17,531 bases of DNA, taken from assembly GCA_045801465.1 (NCBI GenBank), contig JBJMSU010000050.1, positions 1 through 17,531 of the forward strand. The letters are read 5' to 3'. The number at the start of each line of letters is the position of its first letter. Positions within the stretch are counted from its first letter, which is position 1. Positions 8,110 through 15,810 of the stretch are shown piece by piece. The notes beneath the pieces are model-generated. The model was not told where the DNA came from. It was given only the letters and a program-made list of their open reading frames with translations, and searched no databases. Source of the stretch: DATFWC01 sp045801465 (GTDB taxonomy: Bacteria; Pseudomonadota; Alphaproteobacteria; Rhizobiales; Xanthobacteraceae). Made by a program: the position numbers and the translations under genes.

Positions 8110-9816
8110 GTGCCCGTTCGTCTTGCGCACAGTTCACGCCTGATCTCGGGCCGATCTCGCCTCGGCGGGCTTGCTCTTGCGACGCTGTTCATCCTGTTCG
8201 GCTGCACCAGCCTGCAAGACGCCGCCGCCAACGGCGAGACGCGCACCCTCTCGTTCCAGCACACGCATCGGGATGATTCGATCACGGCGACCTTCAAGCG
8301 CGACGGCCGCTACGACGAAGACGGCTTGAAGAAGCTCAACTACTTCCTGCGCGACTGGCGCAACGACGAACAGACCAAGATGGACCCGCGGCTGTTCGAT
8401 ATCCTGTGGGAAGTATCCCGCGAGGTCGGCGCCAAGGAACCGATCCACATCATCTCCTCGTATCGTTCGCCGCAGACCAACGCGATGCTGCGTCGGCGCA
8501 GTCATGGAGTTGCGCAGTACAGCCAGCACATGCTCGGCAACGCGATCGATTTCTTCATTCCGGGCGTGCCGCTCGAGCAGCTGCGATATGCCGGCCTGCG
8601 GCTGCAGCGCGGCGGCGTCGGTTACTATCCGACCTCGGGCTCGCCCTTCGTGCACGTCGACGTCGGCAGCGTCCGTCACTGGCCGCGCATGACCCACGAT
8701 CAGCTCGCGCGTGTCTTCCCCGACGGCAAGACCGTGCACGTTCCGTCCGACGGAACCCCGTTGAAGAACTATCAGGTCGCGCTGGCGGAGGTTCATCGGC
8801 GCGGCGGCACGGCGTCCGAGACGTCGCTCAATGCGGCCCGCAGTGCCGGGATCCAGACCGCCGAGCCCGGCGCGGTCACCCCGGCAGGCGGCCGCAATTT
8901 CCTCGCCAAGCTTTTGGGGATCCGATCGGAGGAGGATGAGGACGCCGACACCGCCGCGCCGCGCGGCCGCCAGCCCGCCTCCGCCGCACCGTCGCCCGCG
9001 CGCCAGGACGTGGCCGCAGTGCCGATGCCGCGTCCGCGGCCGGCGCGGGCGGGCGGGTTCACTCTGGCGGCGGCCAGCACGTCTGCTGCGCAGACGCCGG
9101 CCCACATCATCACTTCGCGAGGCGTCGGCGACAAGACCGGCAACGCCTCTGCCGCCCCGCGCGTCCAGGAGGCTGCTTCGGCGCCGATGCCGGCGAGCCC
9201 GGCGGCAGAGCCCGACGCGCCCGAGCCGCGGCTCGCGCTCAGCCCGAGCGGCGAGCGGCTGGCATGGATTCCTGGGCCTGAAGGCCAGTCCTTCCCGCCG
9301 CGGCCGCCGCGCGACATCGAGGGCGTGGCCGTGGCTGCCGCCGACACGACGGCGAGCATCACGTCATGGGCCAGCAATCCGGGGCAGAACGATCCGGTCC
9401 CGAGCGAGCTTGGGCTCGCTTATGCGGCCAACCAACAAGCCGAGCAGGCCGCATCTCCGGCGGCGGCGCCGATGGGACCGCTGGAGCCGGCCACTCCGAG
9501 CAGCGCCGGCAATGCTACCGTCGCGACGCGGAAACCCGCCGCGAATTCGCCGGCGGCGAAAATCGCCCCGCGCATGGATCCCTGGCTGCGCGGCATCGTG
9601 ATGACGCCGAGCGTGCATCACTCGCTCAGGGTGGCCACCGTCGGCACCCAAGATTCCCGCACCCTGCGCCCGCTCCTGCAGAAGCCGAGAACCACGCTGG
9701 CGATGGTGTTCTCGAACGACCCGCTGCTCGGCATCACCTCGGTGCAGTTCAGCGGACCGGCCGTGGCCTTCCTGCCCACCATCAGCTATGCGACCCGCAC
9801 CGCCGGCCTGAACTGA
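8110..9816 (+). CDS. DUF882 / peptidase M15-like protein (YcbK/MepK-type murein endopeptidase) with long C-terminal extension
   Basis: This 568-residue exported protein likely acts on peptidoglycan. The N-terminus is basic then hydrophobic (GGLALATLFILFGC), with C32 in an imperfect lipobox (L-F-G-C), so lipoprotein or ordinary secretion are both possible. Residues about 45-210 form the DUF882/M15-like domain. Zinc-ligand candidates are H140 and D147 (SQHMLGNAID) and H182/D184 (FVHVDVGSVRHW), preceded by the substrate-loop motif IISSYRSPQTN. E. coli MepK of this family cuts 3-3 cross-links and its gene adjoins the LdtD gene, matching the upstream neighbour here. Residues about 275-488 are alanine/proline-rich. 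The last 80 (from MDPWLRGIVMTPSVHHSLRV) look folded and are unassigned. GTG 8110 is chosen because it gives the complete signal region; GGAAG lies about 7 bases upstream. Confidence 0.88.
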   Translation: MPVRLAHSSRLISGRSRLGGLALATLFILFGCTSLQDAAANGETRTLSFQHTHRDDSITATFKRDGRYDEDGLKKLNYFLRDWRNDEQTKMDPRLFDILWEVSREVGAKEPIHIISSYRSPQTNAMLRRRSHGVAQYSQHMLGNAIDFFIPGVPLEQLRYAGLRLQRGGVGYYPTSGSPFVHVDVGSVRHWPRMTHDQLARVFPDGKTVHVPSDGTPLKNYQVALAEVHRRGGTASETSLNAARSAGIQTAEPGAVTPAGGRNFLAKLLGIRSEEDEDADTAAPRGRQPASAAPSPARQDVAAVPMPRPRPARAGGFTLAAASTSAAQTPAHIITSRGVGDKTGNASAAPRVQEAASAPMPASPAAEPDAPEPRLALSPSGERLAWIPGPEGQSFPPRPPRDIEGVAVAAADTTASITSWASNPGQNDPVPSELGLAYAANQQAEQAASPAAAPMGPLEPATPSSAGNATVATRKPAANSPAAKIAPRMDPWLRGIVMTPSVHHSLRVATVGTQDSRTLRPLLQKPRTTLAMVFSNDPLLGITSVQFSGPAVAFLPTISYATRTAGLN

Positions 9817-9981
9817 CCGCCACGCCGCAGGATGAGGGAGGCGCGCGACCACGGCCTTGCATGGTCGGCAAGCGATCGTCACAACGACCGCGAGAGAAAT
9901 TCGCAATCGCGCGGTTCCCTCAGCCGTGGCGGCTCGCCCATCAATCAGCGCTGCAGCGAGCGATTGCCCACCAACGAAGTA

Positions 9982-10254
9982 TCAGCTCAGCATTCCGAGT
10001 GCGTGCATATAGGTCTCGAGGATCGCCTCGTGCTCGCGGCGTTCGTCGGCGTCCTGCTTGCGCAAGCGCACGATGGTGCGCAGTGCCTTGGTATCGAACC
10101 CGTTGGCCTTCGCCTCCGCGTAGACGTCGCGCACGTCGTCTGCGAGGGCTTTCTTTTCCTCCTCGAGCCGTTCGATGCGCTCGATGAAGGCCTTGAGATG
10201 ATCCTTGGCGAAACGAGTGGCAGGCTGTTCCTGCACGGCGGCGGCAGTGGCCAT
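9982..10254 (-). CDS. gapR: GapR (DUF2312) nucleoid-associated protein
   Basis: This 90-residue protein matches the DUF2312/GapR family along its whole length, including ATRFAKDHLKAFIERIERLEEEKKAL, DVYAEAKANGFD and LRTIVRLRKQDADERREHEAILETYMHALG. The family is small, helical and coiled-coil rich. Caulobacter GapR binds overtwisted DNA, supports topoisomerases ahead of replication and transcription, and affects cell-cycle progression. Start: ATG at 10254-10252 with GAGGAG (10262-10267) at good spacing. It lies downstream of the DUF1244 gene on the same strand with a 114-base gap, so it may have its own promoter there. The 165 bases between it and the convergent DUF882 gene show no clear hairpin terminator. 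Confidence 0.93.
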   Translation of the reverse strand: MATAAAVQEQPATRFAKDHLKAFIERIERLEEEKKALADDVRDVYAEAKANGFDTKALRTIVRLRKQDADERREHEAILETYMHALGMLS

Positions 10255-10368
10255 CGAGCACTCCTCACGGACGGCGTTGAAGCGTTGATCGTCGCGCAGG
10301 TTTCCCGGGCTGCGCTCACGAAATCAAGCCACGACGCCGGTCATCCACAGGAGTGCACAGGCAAAAAA

Positions 10369-10671
10369 TTAATGCTTGTGTGCGGCCTTTTCGAATGCCG
10401 CCTGCTGCTCTTTCGAGGTTTCCTTCTGATGCTTCGCCTTCCATTCGTCGTACGGCATGCCGTAGACCGCCTCGCGGCTCTCGTCCTTGCTCATCGCCAC
10501 GCCTTTTGCATCGGCCGCCTCCTGCATCCAATTGGACAGGCAGTTGCGGCAGAACCCGGCGAGGTTCATCAAGTCGATGTTCTGCACCTCGCTGCGGGCG
10601 CGCAGGTGCTCGAGGAGGCGCCGGAACACGGCGGCCTCGAGCTCGGTGCGGGTCTTGTCGTCGAGAGTCAT
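10369..10671 (-). CDS. DUF1244 family protein
   Basis: This 100-residue cytosolic protein carries the DUF1244 hallmark NLAGFCRNCLSNWM (C41 and C44), followed by REAVYGMPYDEWKAKHQKE. It is a conserved proteobacterial family of unknown function; the paired cysteines suggest metal or redox chemistry, but this is not established. I take ATG at 10671, with AAGGA eight bases upstream. A TTG at 10677 would add two residues but leaves only two bases to that ribosome site. It is upstream of gapR, and this pair commonly sits near pyk in alphaproteobacteria (recalled, not checked). Confidence 0.88.
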   Translation of the reverse strand: MTLDDKTRTELEAAVFRRLLEHLRARSEVQNIDLMNLAGFCRNCLSNWMQEAADAKGVAMSKDESREAVYGMPYDEWKAKHQKETSKEQQAAFEKAAHKH

Positions 10672-10732
10672 TTGCAAGATCCTTCATGATCGCTGGCTCC
10701 AAGATATGGGCGCCCGCCGCTCCATGCCATAG

Positions 10733-10777
10733 CCAAAAAGAAAGCCCGCCGCCGCTCTGTCATGAGCGGCGGCGGGC
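10733..10777 (-). terminator. Strong rho-independent terminator of the molybdenum hydroxylase operon
   Basis: A perfect 14-bp GC-rich stem (10744-10757 with 10764-10777) encloses a six-base loop. Read on the minus strand it is followed by TTTCTTTTT (10743-10735). It starts 16 bases after the iorB-type stop codon (10793-10795). It should separate this operon from the DUF1244-gapR genes that follow in the same direction. Confidence 0.88.
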
Positions 10778-10792
10778 TCCTTTCGGGATCCG

Positions 10793-13015
10793 CTACGCCA
10801 GTGTCTTCTTGACCCGCTCGGCCGACATCGGCAGATGCCGCAATCGCTTGCCAGTGAGCTGGAACATGGCATTGGCAATGGCCGGTGCGACGGTCACCAC
10901 CCCGATTTCGCCCATACCGGTCGGCGGATTGTCGGTGGTGATGATCCGGGTATGGATTTGCGGCACGTCGCTCATTCGCAGCACCGGATAATCATTGAAG
11001 TTCGACTGCTGAATGGCCCCGTCCTTCACCGTCAGCTCCTCCAGCAGGGCGGCGCTGAGACCGTAGATCACGGCGCTCTCGAGCTGGGCATGGACGTTGT
11101 CGGGCTGGATGACGAGACCGGGATCGACCGCAATCCAGTAATTGTGCACCTTGATCTTGCCGGTGCTGCGGTCGACCGACACCTCGGCGACGCCGGCGGA
11201 CAGCGTGTCGTGGTAGTCGGCGAAGGCGAGCCCCAAGCCATGGCCGGGCCGCCGACGCGTCCACTCGGACATTTCGGCCACCGCCTTGATGACCGCATTG
11301 GCGCGCGGCTTGTCCTTGGTGAGCTCGAGCCTGATCGCCAATGGATCGATGCCTTTCGCCTGCGCGACCTCGTCGAGGAATGCCTCGGCCGCGAATTTGT
11401 TGTAGCCGGAGCCGATGCCGCGCCATGCATGCACCCGCATGCCGCGGGTTTCGCGGACGGCTTCGGCCAGGACGTTGGGGATTCCGTAGAACGCCTGATC
11501 GAGACCGCGCCAGCCGATGTAGTCCTTGCCGCCGGTCGCCTGGAAGCGTGGCGGAGAAGCCACCGCATCGACGTTCTCCGACACCAGGCGGTGATACCAG
11601 CCGACGATGTCGCCCTTGCCATCGAGTCCCGCCTTGAGCACGTGGTGCGTCATCGGGCGCGGGCGTGCCGCGGCGACGTCATCCTCGCGCGTCAATATCA
11701 GCTTGACCGGCTTCTTGACGATGTTGGAGATGATGGTCGCCTGGACGGCCGCATCCGGCCAGATGCGCCGGCCGTAGCCGCCGCCGAGTAGCTGCGGATT
11801 GATCTTGATCTTGTCCGGCGTGGTCTTGAGCACGCCGGCGATCACCACCGCGGCCAGCGCGTTGAACTGGCTGCCGGTCCAGATTTCGGCCGACTGACCG
11901 TCCTCCGCGACCCTGGCGACGCAGTTCATCGGCTCCATTTGGGCATGGTAGCAGTGCTCCGACCAGTAGGTCGCTTCCACGGTCCTGGCGGCGCCGCCGA
12001 GAGCCACGGAGGCATCGCCAACCCTGTAAGCGTCCATCGCCTTGGCGTTCGCATCCTGGCCCTGACGGGCGTACTCCTCCTTCGATTTTTCCGAGTCGAA
12101 CGCCTTGGCGGCCGCGCCGGACGTATCCCATTTGACCTTGAGGGCGTTGCGCCCGGCGCGCGTTGCCTCCACGGTATCGCCGAGCACGGCGACGCCGAAC
12201 GGCAGCGGCAGGATCTTGGTCACCCCTTTGACGGCCGCGACCTCCGCCATGTTGAGAATCTCCACTTTGGCGCCGTCCAGTGGGGCTTCCAGCACCGAGG
12301 CGTAGATCATGTCCGGAACCTGGACGTCGATTCCATAGCGGGCGCTGCCGTTCACCTTCGACGGCACGTCGACGCGCCCGATCTCCTTGCGGCCGATGAG
12401 GCGGAAGCGCGCCGGCGTCTTGAGCTCCGCCTCGGCTACCTTGGGCGGTTCGTCCGCAACGGTCGCGAATTTGGCAACCTCGCCGTACGAGATTCGGCGG
12501 CCGGATTTTGCGTGCACGACGATGCTGGGCTCGGTCGTCAGCTCCTCGACCGGCACGTTCCACTGCTTCGCGACGCTGTCGAGCAGCACCTTGCGCGCCT
12601 GCGCGCCGGCCATTCGCAGCGGCATGTAATAGCCGGGCACGGAGACGCTCGCCGCGGTGATCTGCGCGCCTTTGAACAGCTCATGAGGATTGCCGTAAAC
12701 TTTCTGATTCGGCGGGGCGAAATCGGTCTTCACCTGCGACCAGTCGGCATCGAGCTCCTCGGCCAGGATGAGCGGCAAGGACGTCAGCACGCCCTGCCCC
12801 ATCTCGGCCATCGGGCAGAGAATCGTGATCGTGTTGTCGGTGCCAATCGTCACCCATGCATTGAGCTTGGCGCCATCGGCAGCCAAGGCTTCGCCGATTC
12901 GCCCGACCAGGCTCCCGCTCAAGCTGAAGGCGAATGTCAGTCCTGCCGCGCCTTTGACGAAGGCACGACGGCTGACGTCCGTGTCGTGCGAGGCGCGTTC
13001 GACGTACGTGGTCAT
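10793..13015 (-). CDS. iorB: Molybdopterin-binding large subunit of a xanthine-oxidase-family hydroxylase (isoquinoline 1-oxidoreductase beta type), Tat-exported
   Basis: This 740-residue catalytic subunit hydroxylates an aldehyde or N-heterocycle with water-derived oxygen at a Mo-cytosine-dinucleotide cofactor. The N-terminus has a clear Tat signal S15-R-R-A-F-V-K followed by a hydrophobic stretch and ALA. The two aldehyde-oxidase/xanthine-dehydrogenase Mo-binding domains follow, with AEMGQGVLTSLPLILAEEL, GGGYGRRIWPDAAVQA, MRVHAWRGIGSGYNKFA and the active-site glutamate E703 in MGEIGVVTVAPAIANA. The swapped domain order near the N-terminus is typical of the IorB group. It starts 3 bases after the small subunit stop, with GGGAGG as ribosome site inside that gene. 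No FAD-subunit gene is adjacent, consistent with a cytochrome as electron acceptor (inference). The substrate cannot be told from sequence. Confidence 0.92.
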   Translation of the reverse strand: MTTYVERASHDTDVSRRAFVKGAAGLTFAFSLSGSLVGRIGEALAADGAKLNAWVTIGTDNTITILCPMAEMGQGVLTSLPLILAEELDADWSQVKTDFAPPNQKVYGNPHELFKGAQITAASVSVPGYYMPLRMAGAQARKVLLDSVAKQWNVPVEELTTEPSIVVHAKSGRRISYGEVAKFATVADEPPKVAEAELKTPARFRLIGRKEIGRVDVPSKVNGSARYGIDVQVPDMIYASVLEAPLDGAKVEILNMAEVAAVKGVTKILPLPFGVAVLGDTVEATRAGRNALKVKWDTSGAAAKAFDSEKSKEEYARQGQDANAKAMDAYRVGDASVALGGAARTVEATYWSEHCYHAQMEPMNCVARVAEDGQSAEIWTGSQFNALAAVVIAGVLKTTPDKIKINPQLLGGGYGRRIWPDAAVQATIISNIVKKPVKLILTREDDVAAARPRPMTHHVLKAGLDGKGDIVGWYHRLVSENVDAVASPPRFQATGGKDYIGWRGLDQAFYGIPNVLAEAVRETRGMRVHAWRGIGSGYNKFAAEAFLDEVAQAKGIDPLAIRLELTKDKPRANAVIKAVAEMSEWTRRRPGHGLGLAFADYHDTLSAGVAEVSVDRSTGKIKVHNYWIAVDPGLVIQPDNVHAQLESAVIYGLSAALLEELTVKDGAIQQSNFNDYPVLRMSDVPQIHTRIITTDNPPTGMGEIGVVTVAPAIANAMFQLTGKRLRHLPMSAERVKKTLA

Positions 13016-13018
13016 GGC

Positions 13019-13474
13019 TCAGGCCTCCCGGGCAGCGCGCTCGATGGCGCGAACGATGCGCGGGTAGGTCCCGCAACGACAGATGTTGCCGTCCATGTGG
13101 GCGATGATCTGCTCGCGCGTCGGATTCCTGGTTGCGGCGAGCAGTTCGGCCGCCTGCATGATCTGCCCCGACTGGCAGTAGCCGCATTGCGGCACCTGCT
13201 CGGCGATCCAGGCCTTCTGCAGCGCGTGGCTCGACGAGGGTGACAGCCCTTCGATGGTCGTGACTTTCTTGTCCTTCACCTGCGAGACCGCGGTCTGGCA
13301 AGAACGGACGGCCTTGCCGTCGACATGCACCGTGCAGGCGCCGCACAGGCCCGAGCCGCACCCGAACTTCGTTCCCGTGAGCTTCAGGTGCTCGCGCAAT
13401 ACCCAAAGCAGCGGCGTGTCCGGTTCTGCCGTCACGCTCACCGCCTTGTCATTGACCGTTAAGGCAATCGTCAT
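13019..13474 (-). CDS. iorA: (2Fe-2S) small subunit of the hydroxylase (isoquinoline 1-oxidoreductase alpha type)
   Basis: This 151-residue electron-transfer subunit carries all eight cluster cysteines. The plant-type ferredoxin half has C39, C44, C47 and C59 (CGSGLCGACTVHVDG). The C-terminal helical half has C97, C100, C132 and C134 (CGYCQSGQIM and CRCGTYPRI). It passes electrons from the Mo centre to an outside acceptor. It has no signal peptide, so if the complex is periplasmic it must ride on the Tat signal of the large subunit. Start: ATG at 13474 with GGGAGAA upstream. It is the first gene of the operon and diverges from the glycerate kinase gene across 161 bases. Confidence 0.94.
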   Translation of the reverse strand: MTIALTVNDKAVSVTAEPDTPLLWVLREHLKLTGTKFGCGSGLCGACTVHVDGKAVRSCQTAVSQVKDKKVTTIEGLSPSSSHALQKAWIAEQVPQCGYCQSGQIMQAAELLAATRNPTREQIIAHMDGNICRCGTYPRIVRAIERAAREA

Positions 13475-13635
13475 GCGTTTCTCCCGATGATCGCAATTTG
13501 CTGCGCGGCGCTGTGGCGCCGGTTCGCGTCAGGATGTGATGGTGTCGTTGAAGCCGGCGAGGGTGCCGGACAGTCCCACTTTGTCCCGTTGAGAACCATT
13601 ATAGACTGGTTGCGTCGACCTTGGCATCACCCGGC

Positions 13636-14922
13636 ATGGACGTTTCGCCGCGGGAATTTCTCGAAGGACTGTTCCGCGCGGCGGTTGCTGCCGCGCATCC
13701 GGCAACCTGTCTGGCGGGACATCTGCCGGAGCTGCCGGGCTCCGGCCGGCTGATCGTTCTCGCCGCCGGCAAAGCCGCAGGCTCGATGACCGAATGGGTG
13801 GAGCGCCACTATCAGCGGCAGCTCGGGAACGATCGGATCACCGGCTTGGCCGTCACCCGCAACGGCTATGGGCGGCCGACGCGGCTCGTTCCGGTGGTGG
13901 AAGCCGGCCATCCCATGCCCGATGCGGCCGGCCTCGCCGCCACCGATCGCGTGCTCGCGCTCGCCGACACGGCCGGGACAGAGGACCTCGTTCTCGTCCT
14001 CATGTCCGGCGGCGCCTCGGCCAATTGGATCGCCCCGGCGCCCGGGCTGACGCTGAGCGAAAAGCGATCCGTGACGCAGGCGCTGCTGCGCTCCGGCGCG
14101 ACCATCGGCGAGATCAACACGGTGCGTAAGCACCTCTCGCGCATCAAGGGCGGGCGGCTCGTCGCCCGCGCCAGCCCGGCGCGCGTCCTCACCCTTGCCA
14201 TCTCGGATGTTCCCGGCGACGACCCGGCCGTGATCGGCTCCGGCCCGACGGTGCCGGACCCGACCACCCTTGCTGATGCGCGTGCAATCGTCGCCCAATA
14301 CGGACTCGCCGTGCCGCAGGCGGTGACGCGCGCGCTGACCGATCCGGCGAACGAGACGCCCAAGCCCAGCGACGCGATCTTCGCCGCGACCGAATTCCGG
14401 CTGGTTGCGCGTCCCGCCGACGCGCTCGCGGCCGCCGCAAAGGCGGTGCGGGCGGCCGGCTACGATTGCGTCGTTCTCGGCGATCGTCTCGAGGGCGAAG
14501 CCCGCGCCGTCGCCACACTGCATGCCCGTGTCGCCCTCGAGCTTCGGGCAAAGCGCCGCGCCAGCGTCATCCTGTCTGGCGGTGAGCTCACCGTCACGGT
14601 GCGTGGCGGCGGGCGCGGCGGTCCCAACCAGGAATACGCACTGGCGCTCGCCGACGCGCTCGGCGGCACGCGCGGGATCGCGGCGCTTGCCTGCGATACC
14701 GACGGCACCGACGGCGGCAGCGGCGGCGCCGACGACCCAGCGGGCGCTTACGTCGATTCCACAACCCTTACGCGGGCCGGTGCTCTTGGCCTCGATCCTG
14801 CCGCGTTTCTCGCCAACAACGATTCGACTGCATTCTTTGCCGCCGTGGGTGACCTCGTCATGTCGGGCCCGACTTTCACCAACGTCAATGACTTCCGCGC
14901 CATTCTCGTTGACACGGCCTGA
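13636..14922 (+). CDS. gckA: Glycerate 2-kinase, MOFRL/DUF4147 family
   Basis: This 428-residue enzyme phosphorylates D-glycerate to 2-phosphoglycerate. The N-terminal DUF4147 domain (about 7-240) has AAGKAAGSM, VVEAGHPMPDAAG, MSGGASA (123-129), TVRKHLSRIKGGRLA and ISDVPGDDPAVIGSGPTVPDP. The C-terminal MOFRL domain (about 305-410) has GGELTVTVRGGGRGGPNQEYALALA and NNDSTAFF. The frame opens at TTG 13621, but ATG 13636 gives the family's usual N-terminus (MDVSPREFLEGLFRAAVAAA). Neither has a good ribosome site. A weak TATAGA at 13600-13605 is a possible -10. The product enters glycolysis two steps before PEP, fitting the downstream pyruvate kinase gene. GckA and TtuD are names used for this family; the symbol is tentative. 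Confidence 0.92.
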   Translation: MDVSPREFLEGLFRAAVAAAHPATCLAGHLPELPGSGRLIVLAAGKAAGSMTEWVERHYQRQLGNDRITGLAVTRNGYGRPTRLVPVVEAGHPMPDAAGLAATDRVLALADTAGTEDLVLVLMSGGASANWIAPAPGLTLSEKRSVTQALLRSGATIGEINTVRKHLSRIKGGRLVARASPARVLTLAISDVPGDDPAVIGSGPTVPDPTTLADARAIVAQYGLAVPQAVTRALTDPANETPKPSDAIFAATEFRLVARPADALAAAAKAVRAAGYDCVVLGDRLEGEARAVATLHARVALELRAKRRASVILSGGELTVTVRGGGRGGPNQEYALALADALGGTRGIAALACDTDGTDGGSGGADDPAGAYVDSTTLTRAGALGLDPAAFLANNDSTAFFAAVGDLVMSGPTFTNVNDFRAILVDTA

Positions 14923-14979
14923 CCGGTTGAGCGAAATCGGGCGCTTTGGGGAATCGCGGTTCTGGATATCATTCCTAGA

Positions 14980-15504
14980 ATGATTGCGCGCTGTTCGCTC
15001 TTGGCCGGCATTGTGCTCGCCGCTCTCGCTCAGAGTGCGGGCGCTGATTTTCGTCTGTGCAACAATACGGGCAGCCGCGTCGGCGTGGCGGTCGGCTATA
15101 AGGACAACGACGGATGGACCACCGAGGGCTGGTGGAACCTGTCGGCGCGCAGCTGCGAAACGCTGTTACGGGGCGGGCTGGTGGCGCGCTTCTACTATAT
15201 CTATGCGGTCGATTACGACCGCGGCGGCGAATGGTCGGGCCGGGCCTATATGTGCACCCGAGACAAGGAATTCACCATCCGCGGCACCGAGGATTGCCTC
15301 GCCCGCGGATATGAACGGGCGGGCTTCTTCGAAGTTGACACAGGAGAGCAGCGGTCCTGGACCGTGCAGCTCACCGATTCGAGCGAGCCGACACCATCGC
15401 GGCCGCTACAGCCATACCCCAGCCCGCTGATTCCGGGCCCGACCGGCGGCCGACCGGCCCCGGGCCCTCCGGTCGCGAGTCAACCGGGTACGCAGGGCCG
15501 ATGA
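14980..15504 (+). CDS. Secreted DUF1036 family protein
   Basis: This 174-residue protein has a signal peptide (residues 1-22, cleaved about SAGA/D). The DUF1036 domain runs from about 23 to 135 (DFRLCNNTGSRVGVAVGYKDNDGWTTEGWW.., FYYIYAVDY, GRAYMCTRDKEFTI). Four cysteines, C27, C59, C92 and C106, could form two disulfides in the periplasm. The tail from about 138 is proline-rich and probably unstructured. The family is conserved in alphaproteobacteria and often found near pyk (recalled), with no known function. It starts 57 bases after the glycerate kinase, so it is likely in the same transcript, though no strong ribosome site precedes the ATG. Confidence 0.86.
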   Translation: MIARCSLLAGIVLAALAQSAGADFRLCNNTGSRVGVAVGYKDNDGWTTEGWWNLSARSCETLLRGGLVARFYYIYAVDYDRGGEWSGRAYMCTRDKEFTIRGTEDCLARGYERAGFFEVDTGEQRSWTVQLTDSSEPTPSRPLQPYPSPLIPGPTGGRPAPGPPVASQPGTQGR

Positions 15505-15582
15505 AACGACTGCGCTTGCGATGGGTCATTCCGGCGTAGCGCAGCACGAGTGATGCGTCGCAGATGCGGGGTCTACGCCAAC

Positions 15583-15607
15583 AGTCCGGGAAACATGATC
15601 CCGGGCT
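15583..15607 (+). terminator. Hairpin after the DUF1036 gene, possible terminator without T-run
   Basis: AGTCCGGGA (15583-15591) pairs with TCCCGGGCT (15599-15607): nine pairs with one G-T wobble and a seven-base loop. It ends one base before the first of two larger hairpins. It lacks a T-run, so it may be a processing structure or part of the repeat rather than a terminator. It belongs to a gene-free stretch of 306 bases (15505-15810) that holds three hairpins; nothing else is recognised in 15505-15582. Confidence 0.45.
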
Positions 15608-15608
15608 A

Positions 15609-15679
15609 GTACCGCCGATTTGAAGTTCCTAGGGTGCTTGCCGCGAGCTCGTTTAGGAAGTTCAAATCGAAAGCGGTAC
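15609..15679. repeat. Large imperfect palindrome (hairpin 1) upstream of pyk
   Basis: Left arm GTACCGC (15609-15615), CGATTTGAA (15616-15624) and TTCCTA (15626-15631) pairs with TAGGAA (15654-15659), TTCAAATCG (15661-15669) and GCGGTAC (15673-15679). There is one mismatch (15625/15660) and a three-base AAA bulge (15670-15672). This gives 22 pairs around a 22-base loop. Size and form suggest a dispersed palindromic repeat or a structured leader rather than a protein-coding part. Confidence 0.8.
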
Positions 15680-15693
15680 GAGAATCCAGACTT

Positions 15694-15771
15694 GCTGGTG
15701 TCCCTTTGCTTCCGAAGTTCGTCTCAGAGGCTGCTGCAGTCTACTACGAACTTCGGAAGCGGGGCACCAGC
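15694..15771. repeat. Large imperfect palindrome (hairpin 2) upstream of pyk
   Basis: GCTGGTG (15694-15700), CCC (15702-15704) and GCTTCCGAAGTTCGT (15708-15722) pair with ACGAACTTCGGAAGC (15746-15760), GGG (15761-15763) and CACCAGC (15765-15771). There is one T-G wobble (15701/15764) and a three-base TTT bulge (15705-15707). This gives 25 Watson-Crick pairs around a 23-base loop. It has the same build as hairpin 1, with similar arm length, loop length and a three-base bulge, and ends 39 bases before the pyk ATG. Confidence 0.82.
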
Positions 15772-15810
15772 GGTGCATCACTCGCGCACCGCATTCGGGA
15801 TGATACCGCG

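Noticed and set aside
10835..13243. Plus-strand open frames opposite iorA-iorB (318 and 434 codons)
   Set aside because: They are antisense to two genes with complete cofactor-binding motifs and show no recognisable domain.
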